A DNA stretch of 53,045 bases from NCBI RefSeq assembly GCF_029335485.1, contig NZ_JARJLM010000578.1, positions 1 through 53,045 on the forward strand, written 5' to 3'. The stretch is from Cupriavidus basilensis (lineage in GTDB: Bacteria > Pseudomonadota > Gammaproteobacteria > Burkholderiales > Burkholderiaceae). The position numbers were made by a program, and so were the translations under genes. This document shows, one piece after another, positions 16,301 through 26,433 of the stretch (position 1 is its first letter; the number at the start of each line of letters is the position of its first letter). The notes below the pieces were generated by a model that was given only the letters and a program-made list of their open reading frames with translations, was not told where the DNA came from and did no database searches.

Positions 16301-19051
16301 ATGCGGTCGCGAGTCAGATCCGGCGGGCGCTTGAAACGGTATGCGGTCACGGCCGCAGCCGTCGTCGCCGGCCTGTTCGCCGTCGGGCGCTTCACCAGCA
16401 TACTGGTCGACTGGCTCTGGTTTTCCTCGGTCGGCTACGCCGGCGTTTTCTGGACCATCTTCTCCACCCAGGCGCTCCTGTTTGCCGCCGTGTTCGCGGC
16501 ATCGGCCGGCGCGATCTGGGCATCGGGGCGGCTGGCGCACCGCTATGCGAGCAGCCCCGGCACCCTGCGGGCCGCCTTCTCGCATGGTATGCCCGAAGTC
16601 GTCAGTGAACTGGCCGAAGAGGTCGCGCCGCACATTCCGTGGCGCGCCAGCATCGCCTGGGCCGCCATTCTTCTCGGGCTGCTGATCGCCACCAGCGAAA
16701 TATCGAACTGGAGCATGGTGCTCCGCTTCCTTCATCAGGTGCCATTTGGCGAGCGCGATCCGATCTTCGGCAAGGACATCGGCTTTTATCTCTTTTCCCT
16801 GCCCGTCTATGTCGCGCTCAAGAACTGGCTGCTGCAACTGCTTTTCTGCTGCGCAGCGATCGCGGGCGTGATCTACGGGATGCGCGGAGACATCGCGCCG
16901 GGCTGGTCGCCGGGCGGATTCTCGCCCGCCGCGGCCGGTCACGGCTCGGCTCTGCTCGGCTTGTTCTTTTTGCTGAAGGCCTGGTCCTACGGGCTCGATC
17001 GCTTCCTGCTGCTCTACGGCGACAACGGCGTGGTGGTCGGCGCGGGCTATACGGATATCCATGTCGAACTGCCGCTCCTGTGGCTGCTTGCCGGCCTTGC
17101 CGTTGCCGCATCCGCCGCCTGCTGGGCGAATATGCGCTGGCACGACTATCGCATTCCCGCCGCGTCGGCACTGCTGGTGTTCGGCGGTTCGCTGGTGTTC
17201 GCAGAGATCTACCCGGCGCTGTTCCAGCGCTTCTACGTCAAGCCGAACGAGTTGCAGCTGGAGACGCCGTATATCGAGCACAATATCGCGCTGACGCGGC
17301 AGGCCTACGGTCTGGGGCGGATCGCGGTAAAGCCGTTTCCGGCCGAGCAGGATCTGAATCTCGCCTCGCTCCAGGCCAATCGCCCGACCATCGACAACGT
17401 CCGCCTGTGGGATGTCCAGCCGCTGCTGGATACCTACGCGCAGTTGCAGGAAATCAGGACCTACTACAAATTCCTCTCCGTGGATATCGACCGCTACCGG
17501 CTCGACGCCGGCTACCGGCAGGTGATGCTGTCCGCGCGCGAACTGGAGCCGGCGATGCTGCCGTCGAACGCGCAGACCTGGGTGAACCTGCATCTCCTGT
17601 TTACCCACGGCAACGGCGTGGTGATGTCGCCGGTCACCGAGAAATCCACGGAAGGCCTGCCTTCCCTTTATCTGCAGGATATTCCGCCCGCCGCCAACGG
17701 CGGCCCGCCCATCCGCGAACCGCGCATCTATTTCGGCGAAGGCGGCCAGGGCTTTGTCATCGTCAAGGGCAACATACCTGAATTCGACTACCCCAAGGGA
17801 AAGGACAACGTCTACGCCGCCTACAGCGGGCGCGACGGCGTCGCCGTCGGCAGCCTGGCACGGCGCAGCCTGTTCGCCTGGCAGCTCGACGATCTCAACA
17901 TCCTGCTGACGGGCTATATCACGGACGAGAGCCGGATCCTGCTCCATCGCAATATCCAGGACCGGGTACGTACGATCGCCCCGTTCCTCAGCCTCGATCA
18001 CGACCCCTATATCGTGGCGAGCGACGGACGCCTGTTCTGGATGCAGGACGCCTATACCACCAGCAGCTGGTTTCCCTACGCCGAACCGGGCACCGGCGAC
18101 GGCACCAACTACATCCGCAACGCGGTCAAGGTGGTGATCGACGCCTATAACGGCACGGTCGAGTTCTATGTGAGCGACCCTGCCGACCCGATCGTGCGGA
18201 CGTACCAGCGCATCTTCCCCGGCCTGTTCAAGCCGCTGGAGGCCATGCCGCAGGACCTGCGGCAGCATATCCGCTACCCCGAGGATCTGTTCCTGATCCA
18301 GGCGCAGCGCTACCGCGCGTACCACATGGATGCGCCGGAAGTCTTCTACAACCGCGAGGATCTCTGGCAATTCCCCCGGGCACCGACCGATCTCGACGGC
18401 AGGAATTCCCCCGGCATGCAGATGATGCCCTATTACATGATCATGCGGCTGCCCGGGGAGCCGCGCGCCGAGTTCGTCCTCATGCTGCCAATGGTGCCAA
18501 GCCAGCGCGAGAATATGATCGCCTGGCTGGCGGCGCGTTGCGATCCACCCGAGTACGGCAAGCTGATCGTCTACGCCTTCCCCAAGGACAAGCTGGTCTT
18601 CGGGCCGTTCCAGATCGAGGCGCGCATCCAGCAGAATACCGAGATCTCGCAGCAGATCTCGTTATGGAACCAGATGGGCTCGCGCGTCATCCGCGGCCAT
18701 CTGCTGGTGGTGCCGATCGAGAACTCGATCCTCTACGTCTCCCCGCTCTACCTGCGCGCGGCATCCGGCCAGTTGCCCGAGCTGAAACGGGTGATTGCCG
18801 CCTATGGCGAGCGCGTGGTGATGGAGGAAACCCTGGGCGAAGCGCTGGCGGCGCTGTTCAAGGAAGCCGCCCCGCTGACAGCGCCGCCCGGCGGCACGGC
18901 GGACGCCCGCGCGCGCGCGGCGCTAGCCCATTATGACCGTGCCATCGAGCGATTGAAGGCGGGAGACTGGAGCGGCTTCGGCGCGGAGCTCGATGCGATG
19001 CGGCCGCTGCTGGAGGCGCTCGGCGCCGGCCACCCCAAGGATCAGAGGTAA
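16301..19051 (+). CDS. UPF0182 family large membrane protein
   Basis: A 916-residue protein of the COG1615/UPF0182 family. There are about seven transmembrane helices in the first 300 residues (for example YAVTAAAVVAGLFAVGRF, FSTQALLFAAVFAASAGAI, ASIAWAAILLGLLIATSEIS and LLVFGGSLVFAEIYPALF). A long extracytoplasmic region follows, with family blocks EQDLNLASLQANRPTIDNVRLWD, GNGVVMSPVT, GLPSLYLQDIPP, RIYFGEG, RRSLFAWQLDDLNILLTG and NSILYVSPLYLRA. The function is unknown across the family. AAAGGAGGGG lies before the ATG. A PAP2-like membrane gene follows on the same strand, possibly cotranscribed. Confidence 0.93.
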   Translation: MRSRVRSGGRLKRYAVTAAAVVAGLFAVGRFTSILVDWLWFSSVGYAGVFWTIFSTQALLFAAVFAASAGAIWASGRLAHRYASSPGTLRAAFSHGMPEVVSELAEEVAPHIPWRASIAWAAILLGLLIATSEISNWSMVLRFLHQVPFGERDPIFGKDIGFYLFSLPVYVALKNWLLQLLFCCAAIAGVIYGMRGDIAPGWSPGGFSPAAAGHGSALLGLFFLLKAWSYGLDRFLLLYGDNGVVVGAGYTDIHVELPLLWLLAGLAVAASAACWANMRWHDYRIPAASALLVFGGSLVFAEIYPALFQRFYVKPNELQLETPYIEHNIALTRQAYGLGRIAVKPFPAEQDLNLASLQANRPTIDNVRLWDVQPLLDTYAQLQEIRTYYKFLSVDIDRYRLDAGYRQVMLSARELEPAMLPSNAQTWVNLHLLFTHGNGVVMSPVTEKSTEGLPSLYLQDIPPAANGGPPIREPRIYFGEGGQGFVIVKGNIPEFDYPKGKDNVYAAYSGRDGVAVGSLARRSLFAWQLDDLNILLTGYITDESRILLHRNIQDRVRTIAPFLSLDHDPYIVASDGRLFWMQDAYTTSSWFPYAEPGTGDGTNYIRNAVKVVIDAYNGTVEFYVSDPADPIVRTYQRIFPGLFKPLEAMPQDLRQHIRYPEDLFLIQAQRYRAYHMDAPEVFYNREDLWQFPRAPTDLDGRNSPGMQMMPYYMIMRLPGEPRAEFVLMLPMVPSQRENMIAWLAARCDPPEYGKLIVYAFPKDKLVFGPFQIEARIQQNTEISQQISLWNQMGSRVIRGHLLVVPIENSILYVSPLYLRAASGQLPELKRVIAAYGERVVMEETLGEALAALFKEAAPLTAPPGGTADARARAALAHYDRAIERLKAGDWSGFGAELDAMRPLLEALGAGHPKDQR

Positions 19052-19168
19052 TCCTGCTTTGCCGCCAGGTAGCGCCGCGCGGTCCGGCCCGCCCGGGCGA
19101 GTAACATGCCCACGGAAAACCCGCGGCGATGCCACGATGGCGGCGCCTTCAACTCACGAAATATCACG

Positions 19169-19840
19169 ATGCCGGTTTCCTGGATCACGATCACGAATTT
19201 TGGCGGCGCGGCCGTCATGCTGCCGGCCGCCGCCGCTATCACAGCGTGGCTGCTGCTTGGCCGCGTATGGCGGATGGCACTGGCATGGGCGCTTCTGTTC
19301 GGCATCGGCGCCTTGCTGGTGGCGCTCAGCAAGATGCTGTTCCTGGGCTGGGGCATCGGCATCCGCGCGATCGACTTTACCGGCATCAGCGGCCACGCCA
19401 TGCTGGCCGCGGCGGTATTTCCCACCGTGGCGCACCTGGTGCTGCAAAAGCGCTCGCCGCACGTTCGCCTGTGCGGGGCGGCGCTGGCGCTGGCGCTCAG
19501 CCTCGGGGTCGCCGTGTCACGCGTGGCGCTGATCGCCCATTCGGTTTCCGAGGCAGTGGCGGGCTGCGCGCTCGGGTTCGCGGTCAGCGCGGCTTTCATC
19601 CACCTGACGCGCAAGCTCGAAGCGCCAAGATTGAGCGCGCTGCCCATGGCGCTCAGCTTGTTCGTGCTGATCATGCTGCTGCATGGCGAACGCCTGCCTA
19701 CGCAGCGCTGGATCACGGACGCGGCGCTGCAATTGTCGGGGCGCGAGCATCCCTTCCGGCGGGCGCGCTGGAAGGCAAGCGGCTTGCCAGGCGTCACGCC
19801 TGCCATCACCCGGCAGCCGGCGCGTCTCCCACATACCTGA
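19169..19840 (+). CDS. PAP2 superfamily membrane phosphatase-like protein
   Basis: A small polytopic membrane protein with reduced PAP2 (type 2 phosphatidic acid phosphatase) motifs: [15 protein letters not shown] for the SGH motif and [20 protein letters not shown] for SRxxxxxHxxxD, with the final Asp replaced by Glu. A K..R-type first motif is not obvious. The likely role is hydrolysis of a lipid phosphate or undecaprenyl diphosphate on the outer face. I prefer the ATG at 19169 ([13 protein letters not shown]), right before the first helix; an in-frame ATG at 19106 adds a hydrophilic leader. The last 35 bases overlap the end of the convergent TerC gene. Confidence 0.78.
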   Translation: MPVSWITITNFGGAAVMLPAAAAITAWLLLGRVWRMALAWALLFGIGALLVALSKMLFLGWGIGIRAIDFTGISGHAMLAAAVFPTVAHLVLQKRSPHVRLCGAALALALSLGVAVSRVALIAHSVSEAVAGCALGFAVSAAFIHLTRKLEAPRLSALPMALSLFVLIMLLHGERLPTQRWITDAALQLSGREHPFRRARWKASGLPGVTPAITRQPARLPHT

Positions 19841-21365
19841 CTTCAACGCTATCGATCCGGCGATCGGACACTGCGACAACCGTGAACCGGTAGCCCTGAT
19901 AGTCAAACACGGTATCCGGCGACGGCACCGCCCCGAGGTGGGCAAGCAGGAACCCGCCGAGGCTGGAGAACGAAGCGCCCGCGCCAGGCCCAGCCAGAGG
20001 GATCTCCAGCGTCCGCGCAATCGTGTGCAGGTCCGCGCCCCCGTCCATCAGCCAATGGCGATCGCCCAGCGGCGCGATCTCGGCTGCCTCGTCCTCGTCC
20101 GGGAAGTCCCCTGCGATCGCCTCCAGGATATCCACCGGGGTCACCACGCCTTGCAAGGCGCCGTACTCGTCCGTCACCAGCACCAGCTGGCCGCGGGAAT
20201 TCCTCAATGTCTCCAGCAACCGCAGGATGCCGATCGACTCGTGCACGATGATCGGATCCCGGACTGTCTTCGCCATATCGATATGGCCCTGCTCGAGAAT
20301 GTCCCCGATCAGGTCTTTCCCCCGTGCGACGCCGATAACGTCATCCATCTGCGTGCGGCAGACCGGGAAGAAGCTATGGGGCGCGTCCAGAACCTGCTTC
20401 CGGATCGCCCCGGCATCATCTTCGACCCTGATCCAGGAGATATCGGCACGCGGGGTCATGACGGAGCGCACCGACCGTTCCGCCAGCGTCAGCACGCCGC
20501 TTACCATGTTGCGCTCCTCAGGCGCGAATGCGGTGGCCTGGGGCAGTGGCTGAGGTACGCCTTCCTGCTCCGCGACGGCGCTTTTGCGGCGGCCGCCGAG
20601 CAACCCGAGCACCGCGTCGGCCGTGCGCTGGCGCATCGGCAGCCGCGCTTCGTGGCGCCGGACATTCCTTCTCGCCACCTGGTTGAAGAACTCGATCACG
20701 ACCGAAAAACCGATCGCCGCGTACAGATAGCCCTTGGGGATGTGGAAACCGACGCCCTCCGCCACAAGGCTCAGCCCGATCATCAGCAGGAAACTCAGGC
20801 ACAGGACCACCACGGTCGGATGTGCGTTGACAAAACGCGTCAACGGCTTGGATGCCAGCAGCATGACGCCAATGGCAATCACCACCGCCGCCATCATGAC
20901 AGCCAGTTGATTGACCATGCCGACGGCGGTGATGACCGCATCCAGCGAAAACACGGCATCCAGGATGACGATCTGCGCGACCACGACCCAGAAACCCGCA
21001 TAGTTCGACCTGCCGCCCTCCTCATGCGGCATGCCCTCCAGCCGCTCGTGCAATTCCGTGGTGGCCTTGAAGAGCAGGAACAGGCCGCCGAGCAGCAGGA
21101 TCAGATCGCGCCCCGACACCGGCCAGGTTCCAACCGCGAACAGGGGATCGGTCAGCGTGATCAGCCACGACATCACCGAAAGCAGGCCAAGCCGCATCAG
21201 CAAGGCAAGCGACAGCCCGATGAGCCGTGCTTTATCGCGCTGACCGGGGGGAAGCTTGTCCGCGAGGATGGCGATGAATATCAGGTTATCGATCCCGAGA
21301 ACGATCTCCAGCACCACCAGCGTAGCCAGGCCGATCCAGATGGAGGGGTCAGTCAGCCATTCCAT
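19806..21365 (-). CDS. TerC family membrane protein with CBS and CorC/HlyC domains
   Basis: A 519-residue protein with three parts. Residues 1-230 form the TerC membrane domain with its paired acidic motifs ([18 protein letters not shown] and [20 protein letters not shown]). Residues 300-420 form a CBS pair ([65 protein letters not shown]). The C-terminus is a transporter-associated CorC_HlyC domain ([30 protein letters not shown]). YoaE/YegH-type proteins share this order and are linked to metal-ion homeostasis or envelope stress. AAAGGAA lies upstream of the ATG. It converges with the PAP2 gene. Confidence 0.93.
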   Translation of the reverse strand: MEWLTDPSIWIGLATLVVLEIVLGIDNLIFIAILADKLPPGQRDKARLIGLSLALLMRLGLLSVMSWLITLTDPLFAVGTWPVSGRDLILLLGGLFLLFKATTELHERLEGMPHEEGGRSNYAGFWVVVAQIVILDAVFSLDAVITAVGMVNQLAVMMAAVVIAIGVMLLASKPLTRFVNAHPTVVVLCLSFLLMIGLSLVAEGVGFHIPKGYLYAAIGFSVVIEFFNQVARRNVRRHEARLPMRQRTADAVLGLLGGRRKSAVAEQEGVPQPLPQATAFAPEERNMVSGVLTLAERSVRSVMTPRADISWIRVEDDAGAIRKQVLDAPHSFFPVCRTQMDDVIGVARGKDLIGDILEQGHIDMAKTVRDPIIVHESIGILRLLETLRNSRGQLVLVTDEYGALQGVVTPVDILEAIAGDFPDEDEAAEIAPLGDRHWLMDGGADLHTIARTLEIPLAGPGAGASFSSLGGFLLAHLGAVPSPDTVFDYQGYRFTVVAVSDRRIDSVEVRYVGDAPAAG

Positions 21366-21648
21366 TTTCTAATCCATTCCTTTGTAGTCCAGGAAGCCGG
21401 CCAGGCCGTCCTCCGCAAGTTGCATATTCTAAGGTAGCCGCGTTACCGATACAGGTGGGCGGCGCTCCGCCGGGCCTCTTCCCATCGGCGTGCCGGCAGT
21501 GCCCGCACTAAAGTTTCTCCCCCGCTTGTCGTTACTCACCATAGTCCGCAACTACGTCCGCCATCGCGCGGTGCGGCAGGGAAAAGAGCGGATTGGCGCC
21601 TTGGGCGCCAGCCTTTCGCCGCCATTCATATCCAATCAGGTAGAAGAA

Positions 21649-23190
21649 ATGAAGAATCTTGGAATTGGTGTACGCCTTGGCATCGGCTTCGGCGTGGTGC
21701 TACTGCTGTCAACGCTCATGACCGTCTTCGGCATCCTGTCGCTGCAGGCTGTCGCCGGGCACACGCACGACATGATGCAGCAGCCGCTGGCCAAGGAGCG
21801 GCTGGTCAGCGACTGGTATCGCCTCATGCACACCAGCGTGCGCCGCACGACTGCCGTGGCAAAGAGTGCGGACCCCTCGCTCGGCGCGTTCTTTGCCGCG
21901 GAGACCCAGGGGTCCGTCGTGGCCATTGCCGCGCTGCGGGACAAGATCCAGCCGATGCTGGTCTCCGCGGAGGAGAAGGCTGCGTTCCAGAAGATCCAGA
22001 GCGTGCGCGGCCCCTATAACGAGTCCCGCGACCGGATCACCAAGCTGAAGGCGGCGGGCCAGACGGACGAAGCCGGCAGCGTGCTGGAGAAAGAGTTCGT
22101 GCCCGCCGGCAACGCCTATCTTGCCGAGGTCCAGAAGCTCCTGGATATCCAGCGCGCCAGCATCGACGAGACGGCGGGCAACATCAACGCGATCTATGAG
22201 ACCGCGCGAACCCGCCTGATCGTGTTCGGCGTGCTGGTATTGGCGATCGGCGCCGCCTTCTCCCTGTGGCTGACCACCGGCATCACGCGGCCGCTCCACC
22301 GGGCCGTTGGCTTCGCGCGGACCGTCGCATCCGGCGACCTGACCAGCCGCATCGAGGCGGACAGCAAGGACGAGACCGGCCAGTTGCTGCAAGCCCTGGC
22401 CGACATGAACGCCAACATTCTGCGCATTGTCAGCCAGGTACGCACCGGCACCGAGTCCATCGCCGCCGGCACCAGCCAGATCGCCGCGGGCAACACCGAC
22501 CTGTCCCAGCGCACGGAAGAACAGGCGTCGTCGCTGGAGGAAACCGCTTCCAGCATGGAGGAACTGACCAGCATCGTCCGCCAGAATGCAGACAATGCAA
22601 GGCAGGCGAGCTCCCTCGCGGTCAATGCCTCCCACATCGCGGTCAAGGGCGGCGAAGTCGTCGGACAGGTAGTCGATACCATGGACGAGATCAACGGCGC
22701 GTCGAGAAAGGTGGTCGACATCATCTCCGTGATCGAGGGCATCGCCTTCCAGACCAATATCCTGGCGCTGAATGCCGCGGTGGAAGCCGCCCGCGCGGGT
22801 GAGCAGGGCCGGGGCTTCGCGGTGGTGGCCGGCGAGGTGCGCAGCCTTGCCCAGCGCAGCGCGACCGCGGCCAAGGAGATCAAATCACTGATCGGCGACT
22901 CCGCGGACCGCGTGGAAAAGGGCTCGCAGCTCGTCGCGCAGGCCGGCCAGACCATGGAGGAGATCGTGGGCGCGGTGAAGCGGGTGACCGATATCATGGG
23001 CGAGATCAGCGCCGCGTCCAACGAGCAAAGCGCTGGGATCGAGCAGGTCAACCAGGCGGTCAACCAGATGGACACCGTGACGCAGCAGAATGCCGCGCTG
23101 GTGGAGCAGGCCGCTGCCGCCGCGGGGTCGCTGGAAGAACAGGCCCAGCGCCTGAAGCAGGCGGTGTCGACGTTCCGCCTCGCGGCGTAG
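21649..23190 (+). CDS. Methyl-accepting chemotaxis protein
   Basis: A 513-residue transducer. It has a first transmembrane helix ([20 protein letters not shown]), a periplasmic four-helix-bundle sensor with the Tar-type [16 protein letters not shown] pattern, a second helix ([20 protein letters not shown]), a HAMP domain ([20 protein letters not shown]), then the signalling coiled coil. The hairpin tip ([20 protein letters not shown] then [19 protein letters not shown]) binds CheA/CheW. Glu/Gln methylation-type pairs occur on both arms. No C-terminal NWETF receptor-tethering pentapeptide. I choose the ATG at 21649 because AGGTAGAAGAA precedes it and the first helix follows at once. Confidence 0.96.
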   Translation: MKNLGIGVRLGIGFGVVLLLSTLMTVFGILSLQAVAGHTHDMMQQPLAKERLVSDWYRLMHTSVRRTTAVAKSADPSLGAFFAAETQGSVVAIAALRDKIQPMLVSAEEKAAFQKIQSVRGPYNESRDRITKLKAAGQTDEAGSVLEKEFVPAGNAYLAEVQKLLDIQRASIDETAGNINAIYETARTRLIVFGVLVLAIGAAFSLWLTTGITRPLHRAVGFARTVASGDLTSRIEADSKDETGQLLQALADMNANILRIVSQVRTGTESIAAGTSQIAAGNTDLSQRTEEQASSLEETASSMEELTSIVRQNADNARQASSLAVNASHIAVKGGEVVGQVVDTMDEINGASRKVVDIISVIEGIAFQTNILALNAAVEAARAGEQGRGFAVVAGEVRSLAQRSATAAKEIKSLIGDSADRVEKGSQLVAQAGQTMEEIVGAVKRVTDIMGEISAASNEQSAGIEQVNQAVNQMDTVTQQNAALVEQAAAAAGSLEEQAQRLKQAVSTFRLAA

Positions 23191-23349
23191 GAGGCATTGG
23201 CAGACGCCAGGCAGATGCGCCAAAGCCGCCTGGAATGACGACGATTGTTGCCCCCATCCCCTCTGGGCGGCTTAGCCAGGAGCCACTGGAAGCGAAGCCA
23301 ACGGTTTGATCCAGGGCGCGGCGGCACTTGGCACACCCGCCATCTCCCG

Positions 23350-23375
23350 CCCCTCTCCCGCAAGCGGGAGAGGGG
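23350..23375. repeat. REP-like palindrome CCCCTCTCCCGC
   Basis: CCCCTCTCCCGC-AA-GCGGGAGAGGGG is a perfect 12-bp stem with a 2-base loop. From general knowledge, this type of hairpin recurs in intergenic regions of Ralstonia/Cupriavidus and related proteobacteria. Only one copy is seen in this window. Confidence 0.6.
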
Positions 23376-23406
23376 AGAAAATCGGCGGCACCATGGTTTT
23401 ATCGGC

Positions 23407-23437
23407 AAAAAGAAGCCCCGCATGGGGCTTTCTTTTT
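23407..23437. terminator. Bidirectional intrinsic terminator after the chemotaxis receptor
   Basis: AAAAAGAA-GCCCC-GCAT-GGGGC-TTTCTTTTT: a 5-bp GC stem extended by A/T pairing, with a T-tract on both strands. It lies 217 bases after the chemotaxis gene and isolates it from the polysaccharide locus. Confidence 0.8.
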
Positions 23438-23815
23438 GCCCTCCCCTCCAAGAATCCAGTCCGCCGCGAAAAAGAATGTAGTGGTCAGGCTTCTTCGGAC
23501 AGGCTGACAGGTTGCTCTGCTGTTGGCTTGGCCTCGTAAGCGGTAGGCGATACACATCGTCGGCTGCACTGCACAGGTGCCGTTGAGAACACGCGAGAGC
23601 TTTGTCCTGGACGGTGCCTGTACCCCATATCCCGGATCGACATTGGCAACTGACCGTGCCGACTGTGTGCGCGCGCGTACGGATGACGCGGCATCGTGCT
23701 CGCAGACTCGGGTTATCGGGTCCGGCCGTGCGAACACGGCAACCCCATATGGACATGCCGGAGCGAGACCGTCGCCAACAATGTTGACGCGCTGACAGTG
23801 AGCCCGGCAGCTTTC

Positions 23816-25054
23816 ATGGAAGATGATCACACGATCAGGGTCATGACAACAGAAAGCCTTATCGAACAGAGAACTGCCGCGGTTATCGTCGGTGGCGAAC
23901 TCAATGGGCTGGGACTGGTACGCTCGATGGGCCGTCAGAAAGTCCCCACCATTGCAGTCGATATTTCACGCGATAGGGCCGCATTATGGTCACGCTACGC
24001 CCGTGGCTGTTTGATTCGCAGCTTCACGGGACACCACTTTGTCGAGGATATGGTTGCGCTCGGCAAGAGATTCGATAGACGCCCGATTCTTTTCCTGACT
24101 GATGAAGATGCGGTTCATACGGTATCCGAGAATCGTGACGAACTCGCCAACTGGTTTCAGTTCCGTCTACCTTCGGACCATAACGTCAAGCTTTTGAGCA
24201 ATAAGGCAGAGTTCCACGGGTTCGCTCTGCAGAACAACTTTCCCGTTCCACATTCGGTCATTCTGCGGAGCCAATCCGACCTCGGACTTCTGCAGCACCT
24301 GGGTTTTCCCTGCGTGCTGAAGCCCGATGACAAGCGCCAGGTATTGAGGGGGGATAAAGAGCGGGCAGTACGCGTCAATTCCCTGAGCGAGGCGCTGGAA
24401 CACGCGAGCATCATGCTCCGCACGCCGGGCGGAGTCATCGCCCAGGAATGGATCGACGGCCCGGAGAGCAATATCTACTTCACCCTCTTCTATAGAGGTG
24501 CCGAGGGGCGGGTCGCGGGTATCTTTACGGGACGCAAGATCTTATGCTTCCCCCCTGATGTGGGCAGTACAGCCATCTGCATCGCGGCCCCCGAAGCGCG
24601 TGAAGCGCTTGAAGCGATGACGCTTGCCTTTGCCGAGTGCACCGGCTTCGAAGGCATGGGCAGCATGGAATATAAATGGGACGACAATCGCAATAAATAT
24701 ATCATGATTGAGCCAACCGTCGGCAGAACGGATTGGCAGGAAGAAATCGCGACATTGTGCGGAGTGAATATTCCGCTAGCGGCCTACAATTGCGAACTGG
24801 GACTTCCGGGAATAAAAAATACGACAAGCCCCACCCAGGTTGCATGGCGTGCAACCTTTATGCAAGCGCCACCACGCCATTTAATACCGGCACGAACCCG
24901 GTTGATTGATGGATATTTTCGCTGGGATGATCCACTGCCGGCATTTCAGTATTACTGCATGGATCGCACCATTAATCGCATAATCCGGCCATGGCGCATG
25001 CATCGAGAATTCTCGGGCGGCAACGGTAGCGGAAAATCCGCGGGGAAAATATAA
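23816..25054 (+). CDS. ATP-grasp carboxylate-amine ligase-like protein
   Basis: About 412 residues with an ATP-grasp fold. The N-terminal pre-ATP-grasp domain is TAAVIVGGELNGLGLVRSMG then VPTIAVDISRD. The ATP-binding core includes PCVLKPDD, AQEWIDGPESNIYFTLFYRG and TGFEGMGSMEYKWD, then the metal/ATP motif YIMIEPTVGRTDWQEE. The ligase would join an acid and an amine or thiol through an acyl phosphate, and the family does not tell the substrate. The start could be the ATG at 23816 or 23843; neither has a good ribosome binding site. The stop overlaps the next start (TAATG). The codons are more AT-rich than in surrounding genes, suggesting transfer. A polysaccharide-decorating role is inferred from context. 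Confidence 0.82.
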   Translation: MEDDHTIRVMTTESLIEQRTAAVIVGGELNGLGLVRSMGRQKVPTIAVDISRDRAALWSRYARGCLIRSFTGHHFVEDMVALGKRFDRRPILFLTDEDAVHTVSENRDELANWFQFRLPSDHNVKLLSNKAEFHGFALQNNFPVPHSVILRSQSDLGLLQHLGFPCVLKPDDKRQVLRGDKERAVRVNSLSEALEHASIMLRTPGGVIAQEWIDGPESNIYFTLFYRGAEGRVAGIFTGRKILCFPPDVGSTAICIAAPEAREALEAMTLAFAECTGFEGMGSMEYKWDDNRNKYIMIEPTVGRTDWQEEIATLCGVNIPLAAYNCELGLPGIKNTTSPTQVAWRATFMQAPPRHLIPARTRLIDGYFRWDDPLPAFQYYCMDRTINRIIRPWRMHREFSGGNGSGKSAGKI

Positions 25055-26355
25055 TGCCATCTACCGACACCGTTATTATCGGCGCGGGCCCCTATGGCTT
25101 GTCGGTTTCAAGCCACTTGACCGCGGCCGGCGTGCCACATGAAATTCTTGGAAATCCAATGCATGCCTGGCGGCATTTCATGCCGCCAGGCATGTTTCTG
25201 CGGTCGGAGGCATTTGCTTCGAATCTCTATGCGCCGCAGCGCGGCTACACGATGGAAGCATATTGCCGGCAAAACCATATCGCATACGAACCGGTGGGCA
25301 TGCGACTGCCGCTGGAAACGTTTGTGGATTATGGCCTTTGGTTCCAGTCGCATCTCGTGAAGCATGTTCGCAAGGTAGATGTGGTCGGAATCCACCGCAA
25401 GGATGGCTTATTTCGCCTTGATCTGAGCGATGGCAAACCGTTGGTTGCGCGGCGCGTGGTGATAGCGCTAGGCCTGAAGGGCTTTGAGCAAATGCCGCCA
25501 GTGCTGCAGGGCCTGCCCAGACCCTATGTAGCCCACTCCGGTGAATTCGGGAGCCTGGCTTGGGCGAAAGGCAAGAATATTGTCCTGGTGGGTGGCGGTC
25601 AATCTGCGCTGGGTCTTGCCGCCCTCCTGGGCGAGATCGGGGCGCGTGTCCGCATACTCGTGCGCGACGGGACCGTGACCTGGAATGACAGGCCGAAGTT
25701 GTCGCGTGGAATCATCTCCAGGCTATTAAAGCCGGAAGGAGGCCTCGGACCCGGGTGGCGTTCTTATATCTTCTCCGAATATCCATTCGTTTTCCACGAA
25801 CTGGGTAGCCAACGCCGCAAGAGGATTATCGAGACCTCCTGGGGGCCTTCGGGCGCATGGTGGCTGCGCGATCGCGTGGCAGATGACGATATTATACTTA
25901 ATACCGAAATCAATCACGCCGAAATCAAAGGCAATCAGGTAATTCTAGGGATCAAATCCGATGGCAAAACATCCAGCATTATGGCTGAACATGTTATTGT
26001 CGCCACCGGATTCCGTGTGGATATGAGGCAACACGCCTTCCTCTCGCAAGAGATCATGGATTCGCTTTCGGTCATCGGTGGCTCGCCAGAACTGACCCGT
26101 GATTTTGAGACCAGTATCCGTGGACTTTATGTTGTTGGACCAGCCTCCGCACGAAGCTTCGGCCCTGTTATGCGTTTTGTCTATGGCGCGAAGTATACGG
26201 CTCCGCGCCTGGCGCGGCATATCGGAAAGTGCTTCCTGGAAGACGCCAGAAGCAGTCGCCTCACTCAGTCAGTAGTCACCCCTCCGGAATTTGTGGAGGG
26301 TAGCGGTGGAAGCGGGTTGCCGGGACAGCCTGTTTTCCGGAACCCCCAGAAATAG
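25054..26355 (+). CDS. FAD-dependent oxidoreductase (flavin monooxygenase-like)
   Basis: A 433-residue two-dinucleotide-binding flavoprotein. The FAD-binding GxGxxG comes at the N-terminus (TVIIGAGPYGLSVSSHL), and the NAD(P)-binding GxGxxA/G at about residue 180 (IVLVGGGQSALGLAALLGEI). Family end-blocks include HVIVATGFRVDM and SIRGLYVVGPASARSFGPVM. The fold is shared by N-hydroxylating and Baeyer-Villiger-type monooxygenases and related oxidoreductases. The ATG overlaps the ATP-grasp stop (TAATG), so the two proteins are made together and probably act in sequence. Base composition matches the ATP-grasp gene and is lower in GC than the rest of the locus. The substrate is unknown. Confidence 0.83.
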   Translation: MPSTDTVIIGAGPYGLSVSSHLTAAGVPHEILGNPMHAWRHFMPPGMFLRSEAFASNLYAPQRGYTMEAYCRQNHIAYEPVGMRLPLETFVDYGLWFQSHLVKHVRKVDVVGIHRKDGLFRLDLSDGKPLVARRVVIALGLKGFEQMPPVLQGLPRPYVAHSGEFGSLAWAKGKNIVLVGGGQSALGLAALLGEIGARVRILVRDGTVTWNDRPKLSRGIISRLLKPEGGLGPGWRSYIFSEYPFVFHELGSQRRKRIIETSWGPSGAWWLRDRVADDDIILNTEINHAEIKGNQVILGIKSDGKTSSIMAEHVIVATGFRVDMRQHAFLSQEIMDSLSVIGGSPELTRDFETSIRGLYVVGPASARSFGPVMRFVYGAKYTAPRLARHIGKCFLEDARSSRLTQSVVTPPEFVEGSGGSGLPGQPVFRNPQK

Positions 26356-26433
26356 CGGTGCGGACTGCAGGCCGCGGCAGCACATGGCACGTCACTGCGT
26401 TGTCCTTTCGCTCGGATTGGCAGGAGATCACAG

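Larger units (their letters stand above)
23191..23815. other. Intergenic boundary of the polysaccharide locus
   Basis: About 625 bases without a credible gene. It contains a REP-like hairpin (23350-23375) and a terminator (23407-23437). After about 23450 the base composition changes. On the minus strand near 23485-23560 the sequence reads RRCVSPTAYEAKPTAEQPVS then LSEEA and a stop, which resembles the C-terminal end of IS3-type transposases (SPxxYE motif). The match is only about 25 codons, so I call it a possible remnant only. Confidence 0.35.

Noticed and set aside
16217-18370. A 717-codon open frame on the minus strand across the UPF0182 gene
   Set aside because: It lies antisense to a clearly recognisable family protein, has no ribosome site or family match, and is explained by GC-rich third positions.
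19683-21437. A 584-codon plus-strand frame opposite the TerC-CBS gene
   Set aside because: The minus-strand protein has full TerC, CBS and CorC domains; the plus frame is rich in Arg/His/Gln with no domain.
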